Made by a program: the position numbers and the translations under genes | Notes under the pieces: model-generated | Told to the model about the DNA's origin: nothing | The model's input: the letters and a program-made list of their open reading frames with translations, nothing else | Database searches by the model: none | Shown here: positions 45,913 to 55,382 of the stretch, piece by piece | How positions within the stretch are numbered: the stretch's first letter is position 1 | How the letters are laid out: every line of letters starts with the position of its first letter | Assembly: GCF_009707465.1 (NCBI RefSeq) | Contig: NZ_CP046120.1 | Span: forward strand, 959,501-1,023,500 | Source of the DNA: Novosphingobium sp. Gsoil 351 | GTDB taxonomy: Bacteria; Pseudomonadota; Alphaproteobacteria; Sphingomonadales; Sphingomonadaceae | Length of the DNA stretch: 64,000 nucleotides | Direction of reading: 5' to 3'

Positions 45913-48900
45913 TCATCGATGGGCGCAAAGCGCTTCGGAACTGTGCCGAGCGCCACCCTCTAGCGCATCGCGGAGAAGCTCGATCGCTGGCCGAGCGGAA
46001 GGGTCTGTCGGCGCCCCAAGAGCTTCGCCGGCTTGGGCGGCAAGGGCGCCCAGCGCAGGCTCGCCGAAGAGGGCTGCCGTCCCGGCCAACTGATGCAACG
46101 CGACCGCAAGCCGATCGGCATAGTCAGGCGCGACTGAGCCGGCATCGATCAATTCGAGGAGGCTCTGCTTGCTGCTTATAAACTGAGCTTGGAGCTCGGG
46201 CGGAAGCTCCAGCTCGGCCAAAGCTGCGCGAGGCGTTGAAGGCACAGCTACCCAGCGTGATATCGCGCCGGCAAGGGCTTCGATTTCGATCGGCTTCACC
46301 AGGTGTGCCTGCATTCCGGCAGCGAGGCAGGTCGCAATGTCGTCCGGCGCTGCATTTGCGGTTACCGCGACTATCGGCAGCTCATTCGCGTCTGCGCCAT
46401 GTGCTCGGATCAGGCGCGCCGCGGCGGGACCGTCGATATGGGGCATCTGCATGTCCATGAGCACGAGAGCGTATGGCCGGCCTTCCGCCCTTGCGGCATC
46501 AACCTTCGCCACCGCTTCGGCGCCATCGGCGGCAAAATCTGCCTCCTGCCCCAGCCTGCGCAGCATCGCGAGAACAAGCTGGCGGTTGATCTCGTGGTCT
46601 TCGGCGACAAGAATGCGAACGCTCTGAATCGGCTTCGTCACATCGTCGACGTTCGATCTGGTCTCGTCGCACAGCAGGGACTGGGGCGGTCGCGACGCGG
46701 GGCTCGGCGCCTTTGCCATCGGCAGGGTCAGGGTGAACACGGATCCCAGTCCCGCCACACTTCGCGCGGTAAGGTCGCCGCCCATCAGCACTGCGAGGTC
46801 GCGACTGATGGCCAGCCCAAGGCCGGTCCCACCGAAGCGTCGCGAGGTCGAGTCCTCGGCTTGACGGAACGGCTCGAAGAGTGCCGGCAGGCGATCGGGG
46901 AGAATTCCTATGCCGCTGTCCTCGACCGCGATCGTCAAAGTGGCGGAATCCTTGGCGGATGCCCTGACCGAAATTCCGCCCCGTTCGGTGAACTTTACCG
47001 CATTGCCGATCAGATTGAGAACGACTTGCCTCAGGCGGAGACTATCGCCGAGCATCAATTCCGGAACCGTCGGATCGACGTCGAGCGTGAGATCGAGCCT
47101 TTTGGCACTGGCGCCGGGCGCCATCAGCGCGATGCAGCGTTTGAGCACGTGGTGCACATCGACCGGCTCGCGCATTACGGTCATCTGTCCCGCCTCGATT
47201 TTCGAGACATCGAGAATGTCGTTGAGCAGTCGCATCATCGCCTGCCCTGAATCGACGATTAGCTGTGCTTGATGCGCTTGCTCGGGCGACAGATCGCTGC
47301 TTGCGAGCAGTTCGGCGAAGCCTAGGACGCCATTCATCGGCGTGCGGATCTCATGGCTCATGTTGGCGAGGAAGCGCGATTTCGCGGTAGTGGCCTGCTC
47401 AGCACGCAAGCGTGCGGCCTCGAGCTCCTGCTCGAGTTCCTTGCTTTGGGTGACGTCACGGATCGACGCGATTACCTCGCATGGCCTGCCGCTCTTTGGG
47501 TCGCGCACCAGACCGCAGTTGGCTTCGAGCCAGCGCCAGCCGGCATCGCCCGACACCGGCAAGGAACGATAGGTCACGACCGTGCGATCGAGGCGGCCTT
47601 CGGCCAGCTCGCGATACGCTGCGAAGACCCGCGGCGCATCGTCGGGGTGGAATCGCGCCAACATGCTTTTGCCTTCGAGATAGGCCGGCGGTGAACCCAG
47701 CAACTCGAGGGCCGAAGGCGACGCGTATGTACAGACACCATCGAGATCGAGCCGAAAGACTGCGTCGGTGGCGTTGTCGGCGAGCAGGCGGAGTTGCTCC
47801 TCGCGTTCGGCCAACTGGCTCTGGGCCGTCTTATAGTCGGTGATATCGATCAGCACGCCGATGGTGCCAGTGATCATCTCATTGCCGCCAAACTCAGGAG
47901 CGGCCAGCGCCTCGGTCCAAACGGTTCGGCCATTGGCATGTACGAAGCGGACCTCGCCCCTGAACGACGTGCCGTGCTCCACGGCTTCCTTCCAACCCTC
48001 CGCCAGCCTGATCGCGTCGTTCGGATGGATCGTATGGGTCCATCCGGATGCGGCGGCGCGGGCTGCGTCAATCCCGGTGAGCTCGGCCCAGGCGCGGTTG
48101 ACGTAAGTGATCGCACCGCTGGCATCGGTGCGAAAGATTCCCGCAGGCGAGAGATCGGCGAGACGCGCGAACAGCGCACGACCCTCACGGACCTCTGCAA
48201 GTGCACGCTCGCGCTCGGTGACGTCGCGAATTACGCCTGTCGACCCCGCAAGTCGCTTTGCACCATCGTAAAGGCCGCTAAGGCTGACTTCGAGCCAGCG
48301 CTGCTGGTGATCGCCCTCCGGCAAGCTTAGCTGCAACAGCGCATGACGCGCTTCGCCGTCGACGAGGCGGGCATAGGCGGCGCGGGCCACGCGCTGTTCG
48401 TCGGGTGGAAGCATCGAAACGATTGACAGACCCAGGCTTTCGCTCGCTGAGCGTCCGGTCAGATCTTGCCACGCGCCGTTGATGAAGGTGAGGCAGCCCT
48501 GGTCGTCGGTGCGGAAGATCGCCTCATGCAGGCTTTCAACGACTGACCGCGCCAGCTCGCGCTGCTCGGCGAGTTCGCGCGCAATGCGGTTGCGTCCCTC
48601 AAGCAGCGCTGCGACCGGAAGGCCCGTGGCAAAGCTCGCCGCAAGAAAGGCCTGGAGCACGAGCAATTTGGTCGGCAGCGAGGCGGTCACCAGCTGGACC
48701 GGCCCGGTTCCAAGCGCGGTCGCCGTGCCGGCGATGACCGCGATCATCGTCACCGCCAGCGCGGTGCCCAAAGTGCCGAGACGGAATGCGGCGATCACAA
48801 CCATCGGCGAGACGAGGAACAGCAGGGGGAAGCTGCTTTGCGCGAACACCCCGAGCGTCACCAAACTTCCCGCAAGTCCGATCACGACCCACTCGGCGAG

Positions 48901-49458
48901 GCGCCTGCTGCTTGGCCATTCACGCTCGCGCCATGCCCGCAGCACAATCAGCAGCGCGGGGGTGACCAGCAGCAGTCCTAGCCCTCGCGCTAGTGTCCAC
49001 GTGAGCCAGACGCGCAGTGTAGGCGGTTCGGGCCACGAGACGATCACTGAAGCGACAAGGCCTGACACAACCGGAGCGATCAGTCCTGCCACGCTCAACG
49101 CAGCCAAATGCGAGAAATCGGCCGCATCGGGCACCGTTCCGAGCAGCCGGCGCACAATGACGAAAGCCATGAGTACCTCGAGGCTGTTCGCCAGCGCGTA
49201 AGTCAACGCTAGCGCGGGAACATCGCCTGCGAACAGGTTGCCCACGAGATTGCCGGCTAGGCCCGCTATCAGCATGCTCACATTGCGCGACGCATTGCGA
49301 TCGAGAAGAATCGCCAATTGCACCGCATTGGGCAGCCACAGGGCGACAACTCGCCCGAAGTCGCGGGTGATGCTGATACCGCCCCAAGCAAGAAGCGCTA
49401 CGGCCAGCGCCACCACGGTCAGCAGAGCGAGCGAGGAATTTCGCTTCGGCTCGGTCAC
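45913..49458 (-). CDS. MASE1-PAS hybrid histidine kinase with receiver and HPt domains
   Basis: This 1181-residue membrane sensor runs as follows. MASE1 domain with about eight helices at residues 8-290; three PAS domains at about 300-415, 428-545 and 550-672; and HisKA with phospho-accepting H702 (NMSHEIRTPMNGVLGF). HATPase boxes are LNLIGNAVKF, DSGIGI and GGTGLGLAI. A receiver has D1002 (LVLMDMQMP), and a C-terminal HPt has H1122 (ALHQLAGTAALFG). It can run a full internal phosphorelay, with the stand-alone receiver at 53058-53459 as a possible final acceptor. The start GTG 49458 overlaps the glycosyltransferase stop (GTGA), making it the last gene of a five-gene operon. MASE1 ligands are unknown. 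Confidence 0.92.
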   Translation of the reverse strand: MTEPKRNSSLALLTVVALAVALLAWGGISITRDFGRVVALWLPNAVQLAILLDRNASRNVSMLIAGLAGNLVGNLFAGDVPALALTYALANSLEVLMAFVIVRRLLGTVPDAADFSHLAALSVAGLIAPVVSGLVASVIVSWPEPPTLRVWLTWTLARGLGLLLVTPALLIVLRAWREREWPSSRRLAEWVVIGLAGSLVTLGVFAQSSFPLLFLVSPMVVIAAFRLGTLGTALAVTMIAVIAGTATALGTGPVQLVTASLPTKLLVLQAFLAASFATGLPVAALLEGRNRIARELAEQRELARSVVESLHEAIFRTDDQGCLTFINGAWQDLTGRSASESLGLSIVSMLPPDEQRVARAAYARLVDGEARHALLQLSLPEGDHQQRWLEVSLSGLYDGAKRLAGSTGVIRDVTERERALAEVREGRALFARLADLSPAGIFRTDASGAITYVNRAWAELTGIDAARAAASGWTHTIHPNDAIRLAEGWKEAVEHGTSFRGEVRFVHANGRTVWTEALAAPEFGGNEMITGTIGVLIDITDYKTAQSQLAEREEQLRLLADNATDAVFRLDLDGVCTYASPSALELLGSPPAYLEGKSMLARFHPDDAPRVFAAYRELAEGRLDRTVVTYRSLPVSGDAGWRWLEANCGLVRDPKSGRPCEVIASIRDVTQSKELEQELEAARLRAEQATTAKSRFLANMSHEIRTPMNGVLGFAELLASSDLSPEQAHQAQLIVDSGQAMMRLLNDILDVSKIEAGQMTVMREPVDVHHVLKRCIALMAPGASAKRLDLTLDVDPTVPELMLGDSLRLRQVVLNLIGNAVKFTERGGISVRASAKDSATLTIAVEDSGIGILPDRLPALFEPFRQAEDSTSRRFGGTGLGLAISRDLAVLMGGDLTARSVAGLGSVFTLTLPMAKAPSPASRPPQSLLCDETRSNVDDVTKPIQSVRILVAEDHEINRQLVLAMLRRLGQEADFAADGAEAVAKVDAARAEGRPYALVLMDMQMPHIDGPAAARLIRAHGADANELPIVAVTANAAPDDIATCLAAGMQAHLVKPIEIEALAGAISRWVAVPSTPRAALAELELPPELQAQFISSKQSLLELIDAGSVAPDYADRLAVALHQLAGTAALFGEPALGALAAQAGEALGAPTDPSARPAIELLRDALEGGARHSSEALCAHR

Positions 49459-50975
49459 GCCCGGCGCTCCTCGGATTCCACAACCTCGTCTTCCGTCGCC
49501 GCGCGTCGCTCGGGGGGCGGCGGATAGCCGGTCTTGGCATCGGGCTCGGCGCGGGTGAACCCCGTGCGGGGCACCGCTGCCCACGAGCTGTCGCCTCTCG
49601 CGAAGCGGACAATGCCCACCAAGCGGTAGACAAGATTGATCTGGCGATAGCCGAAGTTTTCCAGCACGGCTGCAAGCGCAAGGCGCGCGAGGTCGGCGGC
49701 CGAGGGGGTCCGCCGTAGCTGCTTTTCCTCGAGCGCCAGGGTACCGATACTGATAGCGGTGCCGTAGACGAAGGTTAGGCCCAGGAAAGCGAGCGCAAGC
49801 TCGGGAGCGAGGATGCCCAGCGCATATCCCAGCGGCACGAGGAGGTAGCCGATCAGCTCGAGCGGTGGACCGATAACATCCTCAAGCACCATCAGTGGCA
49901 TCGCCACCAGTCCTGCCCGTCCGTAACGTGGGTTGAAAATCATGCGGCGATGCTTGACCAGCGTTTCCAGCGCCCCTTGTTCCCAACGCGCGCGCTGATT
50001 GCGCAAGCCGGGCAGCGTTTCGGGCGCTTCGGTCCAGCAGACCACTTCGGGCACGAAACCGATGCGATAGGGCCGCCGCTGCTCGCGCATGTGCCGGTGG
50101 ATGCGAGTAACCAGTTCGAGATCCTCGCCCACGGTATCGTGGCGATAGCCGCCAACCTCGACGACCACGGCACGGCTGAAAATTCCGAACGCGCCCGAGA
50201 TCAGCATCAGCATCGACAAATGAGAGTTGGCGACGCGCGCGGTTAAAAACGCCCGCATGTATTCGATCGACTGGAAGCGTGGCAGCCAGCGTGGCGAGAG
50301 CGCTACAGTATCGATGTGACCACCGCGCACGCTGCTGCCGTTGACGATGCGGATTGCGCCGCCGACGGCTACCAGTCCCCCATCGTCGGTCATAAACGGC
50401 TCGGCGGCACGCAGTAGCCCATCGGACTCGATGATCGAATCCGCGTCGATCACACACACCAGCGGCATACGGCCGAAGCCAATGCCGGCATTGGCGGCAT
50501 CTGCCTTACGGCCATTTTCCTTATCGACGACCAGTAGCTTGGGATGATGCGGCGAGGCATAGGCCCCCAGAACGCGCGTGCGTTGTAGGGTGACGACCTG
50601 GCTACGCTCGACCGGCTTGAGCTGAAATGCGTCGATCAGCGTGGCCAGGGTCGCATCGGTAGAGCCGTCATTGACCACAATGACTTCATGGTCCGGATAC
50701 TCGAGTGCGAGGAGGGCGCGAACGCTATCGACAATCGAGAGGGCTTCATTGAAAGCCGGCGCGATCACGGAAACCGGAGGGGCGAGATCCTCGTAACGTG
50801 ACCACAAGTCGATCGACTGCGGTGCCGGCTTGATCCGCCGGGCGAAGACCCAAGCCGCAACGAATAGCTGGATGGTCGAAACCGCATTGCGCGCGAGCAC
50901 GACCACCAAGCTGAGCGTGGCGAGCGCCAGCAGCGCGTGCGCGGCGGCGAACTGAAGGCTATCAAAGCTGATCAT
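49455..50975 (-). CDS. Processive family 2 glycosyltransferase (inner membrane)
   Basis: This 506-residue polysaccharide-synthase-type enzyme has an N-terminal membrane segment (about 10-45) and the GT-A fold. Its nucleotide-sugar site has D103 (VNDGSTD), DxD at 177-179 (VIDADS), acceptor-site ED at 284-285 (TVGEDLELV) and the QRARW motif at 327-331 typical of processive synthases such as cellulose and poly-GlcNAc synthases. C-terminal helices follow from about 350. ATG 50975 overlaps the HEAT-protein stop by four bases. There is no PilZ domain. Product sugar unknown. Confidence 0.9.
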   Translation of the reverse strand: MISFDSLQFAAAHALLALATLSLVVVLARNAVSTIQLFVAAWVFARRIKPAPQSIDLWSRYEDLAPPVSVIAPAFNEALSIVDSVRALLALEYPDHEVIVVNDGSTDATLATLIDAFQLKPVERSQVVTLQRTRVLGAYASPHHPKLLVVDKENGRKADAANAGIGFGRMPLVCVIDADSIIESDGLLRAAEPFMTDDGGLVAVGGAIRIVNGSSVRGGHIDTVALSPRWLPRFQSIEYMRAFLTARVANSHLSMLMLISGAFGIFSRAVVVEVGGYRHDTVGEDLELVTRIHRHMREQRRPYRIGFVPEVVCWTEAPETLPGLRNQRARWEQGALETLVKHRRMIFNPRYGRAGLVAMPLMVLEDVIGPPLELIGYLLVPLGYALGILAPELALAFLGLTFVYGTAISIGTLALEEKQLRRTPSAADLARLALAAVLENFGYRQINLVYRLVGIVRFARGDSSWAAVPRTGFTRAEPDAKTGYPPPPERRAATEDEVVESEERRA

Positions 50976-51958
50976 GCCGGTCGCACCGCCGGGCCAGCAC
51001 CGAGCAGGTCGAGCGCGCCGCGAGCCCGCATACGCACCCACCAGCTTGGATCGTCATTAAGACGCTCGAGCGCAGGTCGGGCATCGCCCAAGCGGAGCGC
51101 ACCGCAGGTCTGCGCAGCTTGAATGCGAACCCGCTCATCGGGATCGTCGAGCAGCGCAGTTACCCATTTCGCCGCTCCCGGATGGCCTATCTTTCGCGCC
51201 GCACGGAGCGCCGCGGCGCGAACTTCAGCGTCGGTATCGACACCGTACTGCGCCAAGGTCTCAAGCTTCGCGTAATTTTCGATCCACCCCAACGCATCGA
51301 CCAGCGGTGCGCGTAGCGGACGCCACTGCGGATCATCGGCCAAAGCGACGATAGCATCGGTGTCGCGGGCGGCGATCGACCGGAAGAGGGCCTGATGCAA
51401 CCGGGTCAATGGGCGGCGGTCAAGCTCAAGCATGCGGACAAGGTCGGCCAGCGGTGGCAGTTGCCCCATCCGGGCTAGCGCGCCCGCAGCCTCAAGCCGC
51501 ACAGCGCCACTGTGATCTCCAGCGAGAGCGGAGGTGAGTCCTTGGATGCACGCCGGACTCGCGAACTGCTCGAGCAGGCGCATCGCGTCGATGCGCCGCG
51601 CAGCTTGCCGGCTGTGCAGGCGCGACAGCGCGTCGGCGAAGAGTCCCTTGCGCTCAACAACGGCCAGCAACCGCGCGCGGTCGCCACCGCGCAGCAGCTG
51701 AAGCAGATGAGATACCGCGCCGAGGCGGACCGAGGGCTTCGCCTCGTCGAAGGCAGGCATGATACAGGGCTCTGTCCCTGCAATCGCGTCGAGCAACTCA
51801 CGCGACAACAGCAGTTTGTCGCTTTGCTCGCGGGCCGCACTGCGCTCGTTGCGGCGACGGCGCAGGAACAACGACAACATGAACAGCGACATCGTGAGCG
51901 CGAACGCGACCGAGCCGGCCGCGACCAGAACGGCCAATTGATGAACGTTTGCGATCAT
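50972..51958 (-). CDS. Membrane-anchored HEAT-repeat protein
   Basis: This 328-residue protein has one N-terminal membrane helix (about 8-33), then basic residues (LRRRRNERSAARE). About six alpha-helical HEAT/PBS-lyase-type repeats fill the rest: SVRLGAVSHLLQLL, AVRLEAAGALARMGQ, EVRAAALRAARKIGH, RVRIQAAQTCGALRLG, WVRMRARGALDLLGA. It has no enzymatic motif and probably acts as a protein-docking scaffold on the inner membrane. Its position between an outer-membrane pore-like protein and a synthase suggests it bridges or regulates them. It overlaps both neighbours by ATGA, once the upstream frameshift is corrected. Confidence 0.85.
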   Translation of the reverse strand: MIANVHQLAVLVAAGSVAFALTMSLFMLSLFLRRRRNERSAAREQSDKLLLSRELLDAIAGTEPCIMPAFDEAKPSVRLGAVSHLLQLLRGGDRARLLAVVERKGLFADALSRLHSRQAARRIDAMRLLEQFASPACIQGLTSALAGDHSGAVRLEAAGALARMGQLPPLADLVRMLELDRRPLTRLHQALFRSIAARDTDAIVALADDPQWRPLRAPLVDALGWIENYAKLETLAQYGVDTDAEVRAAALRAARKIGHPGAAKWVTALLDDPDERVRIQAAQTCGALRLGDARPALERLNDDPSWWVRMRARGALDLLGAGPAVRPA

Positions 51959-53092
51959 CCTCCAAACCGCCGGCTTAGTCCGATCGCGATCCCGGTGCGT
52001 CGATAGCTTTGGGACCGCTCCTCGTAGTCGGCAGTGACGCGAACCCTTGTTTGACCGCCCAGGGACAGCTCAAGACCACCAAATCCCCCCCTTCACTCGG
52101 CGGGTGATGCCGGCTTCGGTGTCAGGATAGGTGGCGGCTCCCGCGATCGCGCGCACCCCAGCACCGAGTGTCGCCTCGCCGCGCAGGGACCAGCCACTGC
52201 GATGATCGTTCAGTTCGTCCCACAGTTGGATCGCCTTTAGATGTATCGTGTAGCGGCCGGAAAACTCGGCACGAACACCGGGCTCGGCCACGGTCACCTC
52301 GGCCCTGCCGTAGTCGGCGTGACGAGCATCGAGCGTGAGCCACAGCCCCTGCGCCACCATCCCCTCGCCCCCGCCGCTCACGGTCCAGCGCGCACTGAAA
52401 TCGGCGTTGGGCGTTGTTGCGACCCCGAACCACACGGTCGCGCCCGGTGACAGCCGGTGGTCGACCCGGACGCCGAGACGGACATCGTCCACCCGCTCTC
52501 GTTGGGCGAGTTCGGCTTCTCCCGCGACTACCGTAGTTGGGCCGAGCGGGAGGTCGCCGGCTAGCGTGAATTCGCGCCACCATTGCTTGCGGCCGTCGGC
52601 AAGTTTGACGCGCGCTGCACCGGCGGCGAGTCCGATACCGGTCGCGCGCCGCTCCCCGGATGCGTCCGCGATAGCCTGGCGAAGCGCGGCCAATTCCGGA
52701 TTGTCCGGCTCGGCCGCAGCGATCGCCCGGCTCAGTTCGCGACTTTCGCCCGTTCGACCTGACCACAGGTAGGTGCGGGCCAGCGCCAGCGCGACGTCTT
52801 GATCGTTGGGGGCAAGCTCGCGCGCACGCTTCAACACCCCGATCGCGTCCGTGTACCGCTTTGCAAAGGCGTAGCTGGTACCGAGCAACCGCAGGACAGT
52901 GGTGTCCTGCGGTCGCTCGGCAGCAAGCGCTTCGAGCAACTCTATTGCACGGACGTGGTCCTTAGCATCCCGCGCGACCGCGACTTCGGCAAGCCGATCG
53001 GCCAGGCTTTGCGCAGCGGCTGGGCTAGCCAGTAGCAGCGCTGCGGCAGCCGCTGCACTAGACGCCCGTAGCACGATCGCGACCGCCGACAT
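51955..53092 (-). CDS. YaiO-like TPR/beta-barrel outer-membrane protein, frameshifted in a G7 run
   Basis: A signal peptide (alanine-rich, ending SPAAAQS, about residue 29) precedes TPR-like helices (about 35-150, e.g. RAIELLEALAAERPQDTTVL). A beta-barrel with alternating hydrophobic strands follows, as in the YaiO family. The frame as written stops early at 52070 after VKGGIWWS. Removing one base from the seven-C run at 52085-52091 (G7 on the coding strand) restores GLELSLGGQTRVRVTADYEE and a C-terminus IAIGLSRRF typical of outer-membrane barrels. The new stop overlaps the next ATG (ATGA), as elsewhere in the operon. Corrected length is 378 residues. ATG 53092 overlaps the response regulator gene; GTG 53074 is an alternative start. 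Confidence 0.8.
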
Positions 53093-53459
53093 GACGCGCC
53101 AGCAAGGCTTCGACGCGCAACGCAAGCTCCTCCGGCAGAAATGGTTTGGTGAGATAGTCGGCAGCTCCCGAACGCAAGGCGTTGACGACGTCCTCCTGGC
53201 CTTTGCGGGCGGTCAGCATCAGCACGGGCACGCTTGCCAGCGCGGCATCGTCCTTCATCGCCCGCAGCACTTCGGGGCCCGATAAAACGGGCATCATGCT
53301 ATCGAGGATGACAAGGTCGGGCCGCTCTGCGCGCACCGCGGCGACCGCAGCGAGGCCATCGTGAGCGAAGCGGATTTGGTGACCGAGGGCACCTAGCTTG
53401 AACCTCACCACCTCACACAGCAGCAAGTCGTCGTCGGCAACAAGGATGTGCGCGGTCAT
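53058..53459 (-). CDS. Single-domain response regulator (CheY-like)
   Basis: This is a 133-residue receiver with no output domain. Acidic pair DD at 10-11, phospho-acceptor D53 (LVILDSMMP), T83 (LTARKGQED) and K105 (YLTKPF) are all present. It is the first gene of the five-gene minus-strand operon and has a near-perfect ribosome site (AAGGAGGT). Being a stand-alone receiver, it would act by protein contact, for example on the glycosyltransferase or HEAT protein, or as a phosphate sink for the hybrid kinase at the operon end. Confidence 0.92.
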   Translation of the reverse strand: MTAHILVADDDLLLCEVVRFKLGALGHQIRFAHDGLAAVAAVRAERPDLVILDSMMPVLSGPEVLRAMKDDAALASVPVLMLTARKGQEDVVNALRSGAADYLTKPFLPEELALRVEALLARHVGGRDRATGV

Positions 53460-53896
53460 CGTGACCTCCTTGGCCCGCCTTGCTGGATTATCCTTTATTT
53501 AGTCTTAAGGTCTGCCTCCGGTACGATCGCGTCGGGACCCCTCGGGCGAGTAACGCGGGCGAGCATACTGTGTAAGCTCGAGACCGACCGATCGACGTCC
53601 GGAACGCTGTGGTCCAGTTCGAGCACAACCAACTCTGATGCTGTGCGCATTCGTGCCGCGATGCATCCTTGCTCGCAGTGGTTGCCCGATCACGGACAAC
53701 GCCGTCGTTAGCTTATGCAGGGCTGCTCGTGGGATCAGCAACCGGCCAACCAAAAGACTTCTCGCTCCTGCGTTTCCCCCGCTTCTTATAGGTCGAGATA
53801 GACCCTACGAGTCAGAAGAGGCAAAAACAGATCGGCTGCCTAACGGCAGAGTGCCGCTTGATGACAGTCCGCCATCGTGCGGCGCTCGCAGATAAT
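53460..53896. promoter_or_regulatory. Intergenic region with the promoter of the response-regulator operon
   Basis: These 437 bases separate the 53459-45913 operon from the GntR gene; both lie on the minus strand. On the minus strand the perfect Shine-Dalgarno AAGGAGGT (53464-53471) precedes ATG 53459. About 15-45 bases further upstream is an AT-rich patch (TTAAGACTAAATAAAGGATA, 53490-53509) suited to a promoter. The remainder (to 53896) holds only short open frames without support. It also serves as the 3' end of the GntR gene, but no clear terminator is visible. Confidence 0.55.
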
Positions 53897-54601
53897 TCAC
53901 GTGGCGAAAATGTCGTCGATCGAGCGATCGAAGTGGCGGTCCATGGCGGTGCGCGCGCGCGACCCATCTTGATCGGCGATCGCGAGGGCGACCTCGCGAT
54001 GGAGCGCCAGCGTTTCGGCGCGGGCCTCATCGGTCTGCCGCGCCGACCACGCCTTGGGGATCGCAACTGCCATCATCTGTTCGAAGGAGCGTACGATCTG
54101 GAAAAACAACGGATTGCCGCTGACGAGCGCAATGGTTTGGTGGAAGGCGGTATCGGCAGCCGTGGTCGTGTGTTCATCGCGGCTGATGGCGAGCTCGTTC
54201 GCGGCGCGCAGGATGGCGTCCGCCTGAAGGTCGCTCCGGCGCTGGGCGGCGAGTTCAGCGGTCCGCATTTCGAGCGTACGGCGCACGTCCCACACGTCGG
54301 CCAGGCTCACCTGCGCGGTGCTGACCGCATGGCCGATCGAGGCGGCCATTACCGATCCGTCGATCGCTCCGACACGGGCGCGGCGACCATTGCCGACGTC
54401 GATCATCCTGAGCGCGGCCAGCGCGCCGAACGCTTCGCGCATCACCGGGCGACTGACGCCCAGTTCCTCGGCGAAACGGCCCTCCGCAGGCAACGGATCG
54501 CCGACCTTCAAGCCGTTGACCGCAATGTGCGTGCGCACCGCCTCCGTCGCGCGATCGACCAGCGAGCCCCGGGGGGCGGCCTCGGCGATCAGCCCTCTCA
54601 T
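53897..54601 (-). CDS. GntR-family regulator (FadR subgroup, FCD domain)
   Basis: This 234-residue repressor-type regulator has a winged HTH at about 12-75 (LPAEGRFAEELGVSRPVMRE). The helical FCD ligand domain that follows has VRRTLEMRTAELAA, DTAFHQTIALVSGNP and LALHREVALAIADQD with metal-site histidines. FCD regulators usually sense organic acids or sugar acids. The ATG overlaps the AraC-gene stop (ATGA). It probably controls the uptake/catabolic cluster upstream through the shared motif at 55383-55420 and 60347-60381. Confidence 0.9.
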   Translation of the reverse strand: MRGLIAEAAPRGSLVDRATEAVRTHIAVNGLKVGDPLPAEGRFAEELGVSRPVMREAFGALAALRMIDVGNGRRARVGAIDGSVMAASIGHAVSTAQVSLADVWDVRRTLEMRTAELAAQRRSDLQADAILRAANELAISRDEHTTTAADTAFHQTIALVSGNPLFFQIVRSFEQMMAVAIPKAWSARQTDEARAETLALHREVALAIADQDGSRARTAMDRHFDRSIDDIFAT

Positions 54602-55368
54602 GCTGCCAGACCGGTGCGGCGCAGCGCACTGGGCGCCAACCCGAAGCGACGGGTGAAAGCCCGCGTGAAGCTGGCGTTGTTGAGGTAGCCGCAGCGATAG
54701 CCGATGCTGGCGACCTGCAAGTCCGAAGTCAGCAACATCGTCCGCGCTTCACCCAGGCGACGCTCGCTGAGAGCCTCGCCGATCGTCGCGCCATAGGCCT
54801 GACGGAAACCACGCACGAGCTTGTCGCGGTTGATCCCGCATTGGCGGGAAAGATCCGCGATGGTCAACTTGGACTGCCAGCCATCGTCCACGATCCTTCG
54901 CGCCGCAACCACGCGGGCGAGATCGAACTCGTCAAGCATTCCGTCCCCGCGCATCGGGACGAGTTCACCCGCAGCCTTTGCAAAATGGAGCTTGCAGAGC
55001 AATTCGATGCTGCGCGCCAGGCGAAGCGTCGCGCGCGCCTCGCCGCTCGCCTCGCAGGACAGGATCGCCGCGGCCTGTTCGCGCAAAGCGCTGGTCATGT
55101 GCCAAGTGCCAGCGTCGAAGGCGCAATCAGGATAGAGCCTCGCGCAAGCCGCCCGGGCCACGACGAAGACGAGCGCAGCGGTCTGCAGCCGGTCGAGCGA
55201 CAGGTTCGGCCGGAAGGTAAGCATCGGCATGTCGTCGCTGTCGAAGCCTGAAAAGGCGAAGACCACCGGATCCGCCGGCAGCGACGCTGGACCGACCGTG
55301 CCGCGGCCGATCAGCGCCGTCATTTCGTGCGAGACGACTATCTCTTGTTTTATTCCCGACGTGTCCAT
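54598..55368 (-). CDS. AraC-family transcriptional regulator
   Basis: This 256-residue protein has an N-terminal half of unrecognised type. The C-terminal AraC DNA-binding region (about 155-252) has two HTH units: LTIADLSRQCGINRDKLVRG and VASIGYRCGYLNNASFTRAF followed by RRFGLAPSALRR. It is probably an activator of the adjacent catabolic genes. It is coupled to the GntR gene by a 4-base overlap, so activator and repressor are made together. It lies 39 bases after the MFS gene stop. Confidence 0.9.
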   Translation of the reverse strand: MDTSGIKQEIVVSHEMTALIGRGTVGPASLPADPVVFAFSGFDSDDMPMLTFRPNLSLDRLQTAALVFVVARAACARLYPDCAFDAGTWHMTSALREQAAAILSCEASGEARATLRLARSIELLCKLHFAKAAGELVPMRGDGMLDEFDLARVVAARRIVDDGWQSKLTIADLSRQCGINRDKLVRGFRQAYGATIGEALSERRLGEARTMLLTSDLQVASIGYRCGYLNNASFTRAFTRRFGLAPSALRRTGLAA

Positions 55369-55382
55369 TGGCCGCTCAGTAG

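Noticed and set aside
45913..53459. Interpretation as a chemotaxis or defence system
   Set aside because: No MCP, CheW, nuclease, reverse transcriptase or toxin domain is present. The synthase motifs and outer-membrane barrel favour a surface-polysaccharide role.
53519..53895. Short open frames in the gap upstream of the response-regulator operon
   Set aside because: They overlap each other on both strands, lack ribosome sites and show no recognisable protein features.
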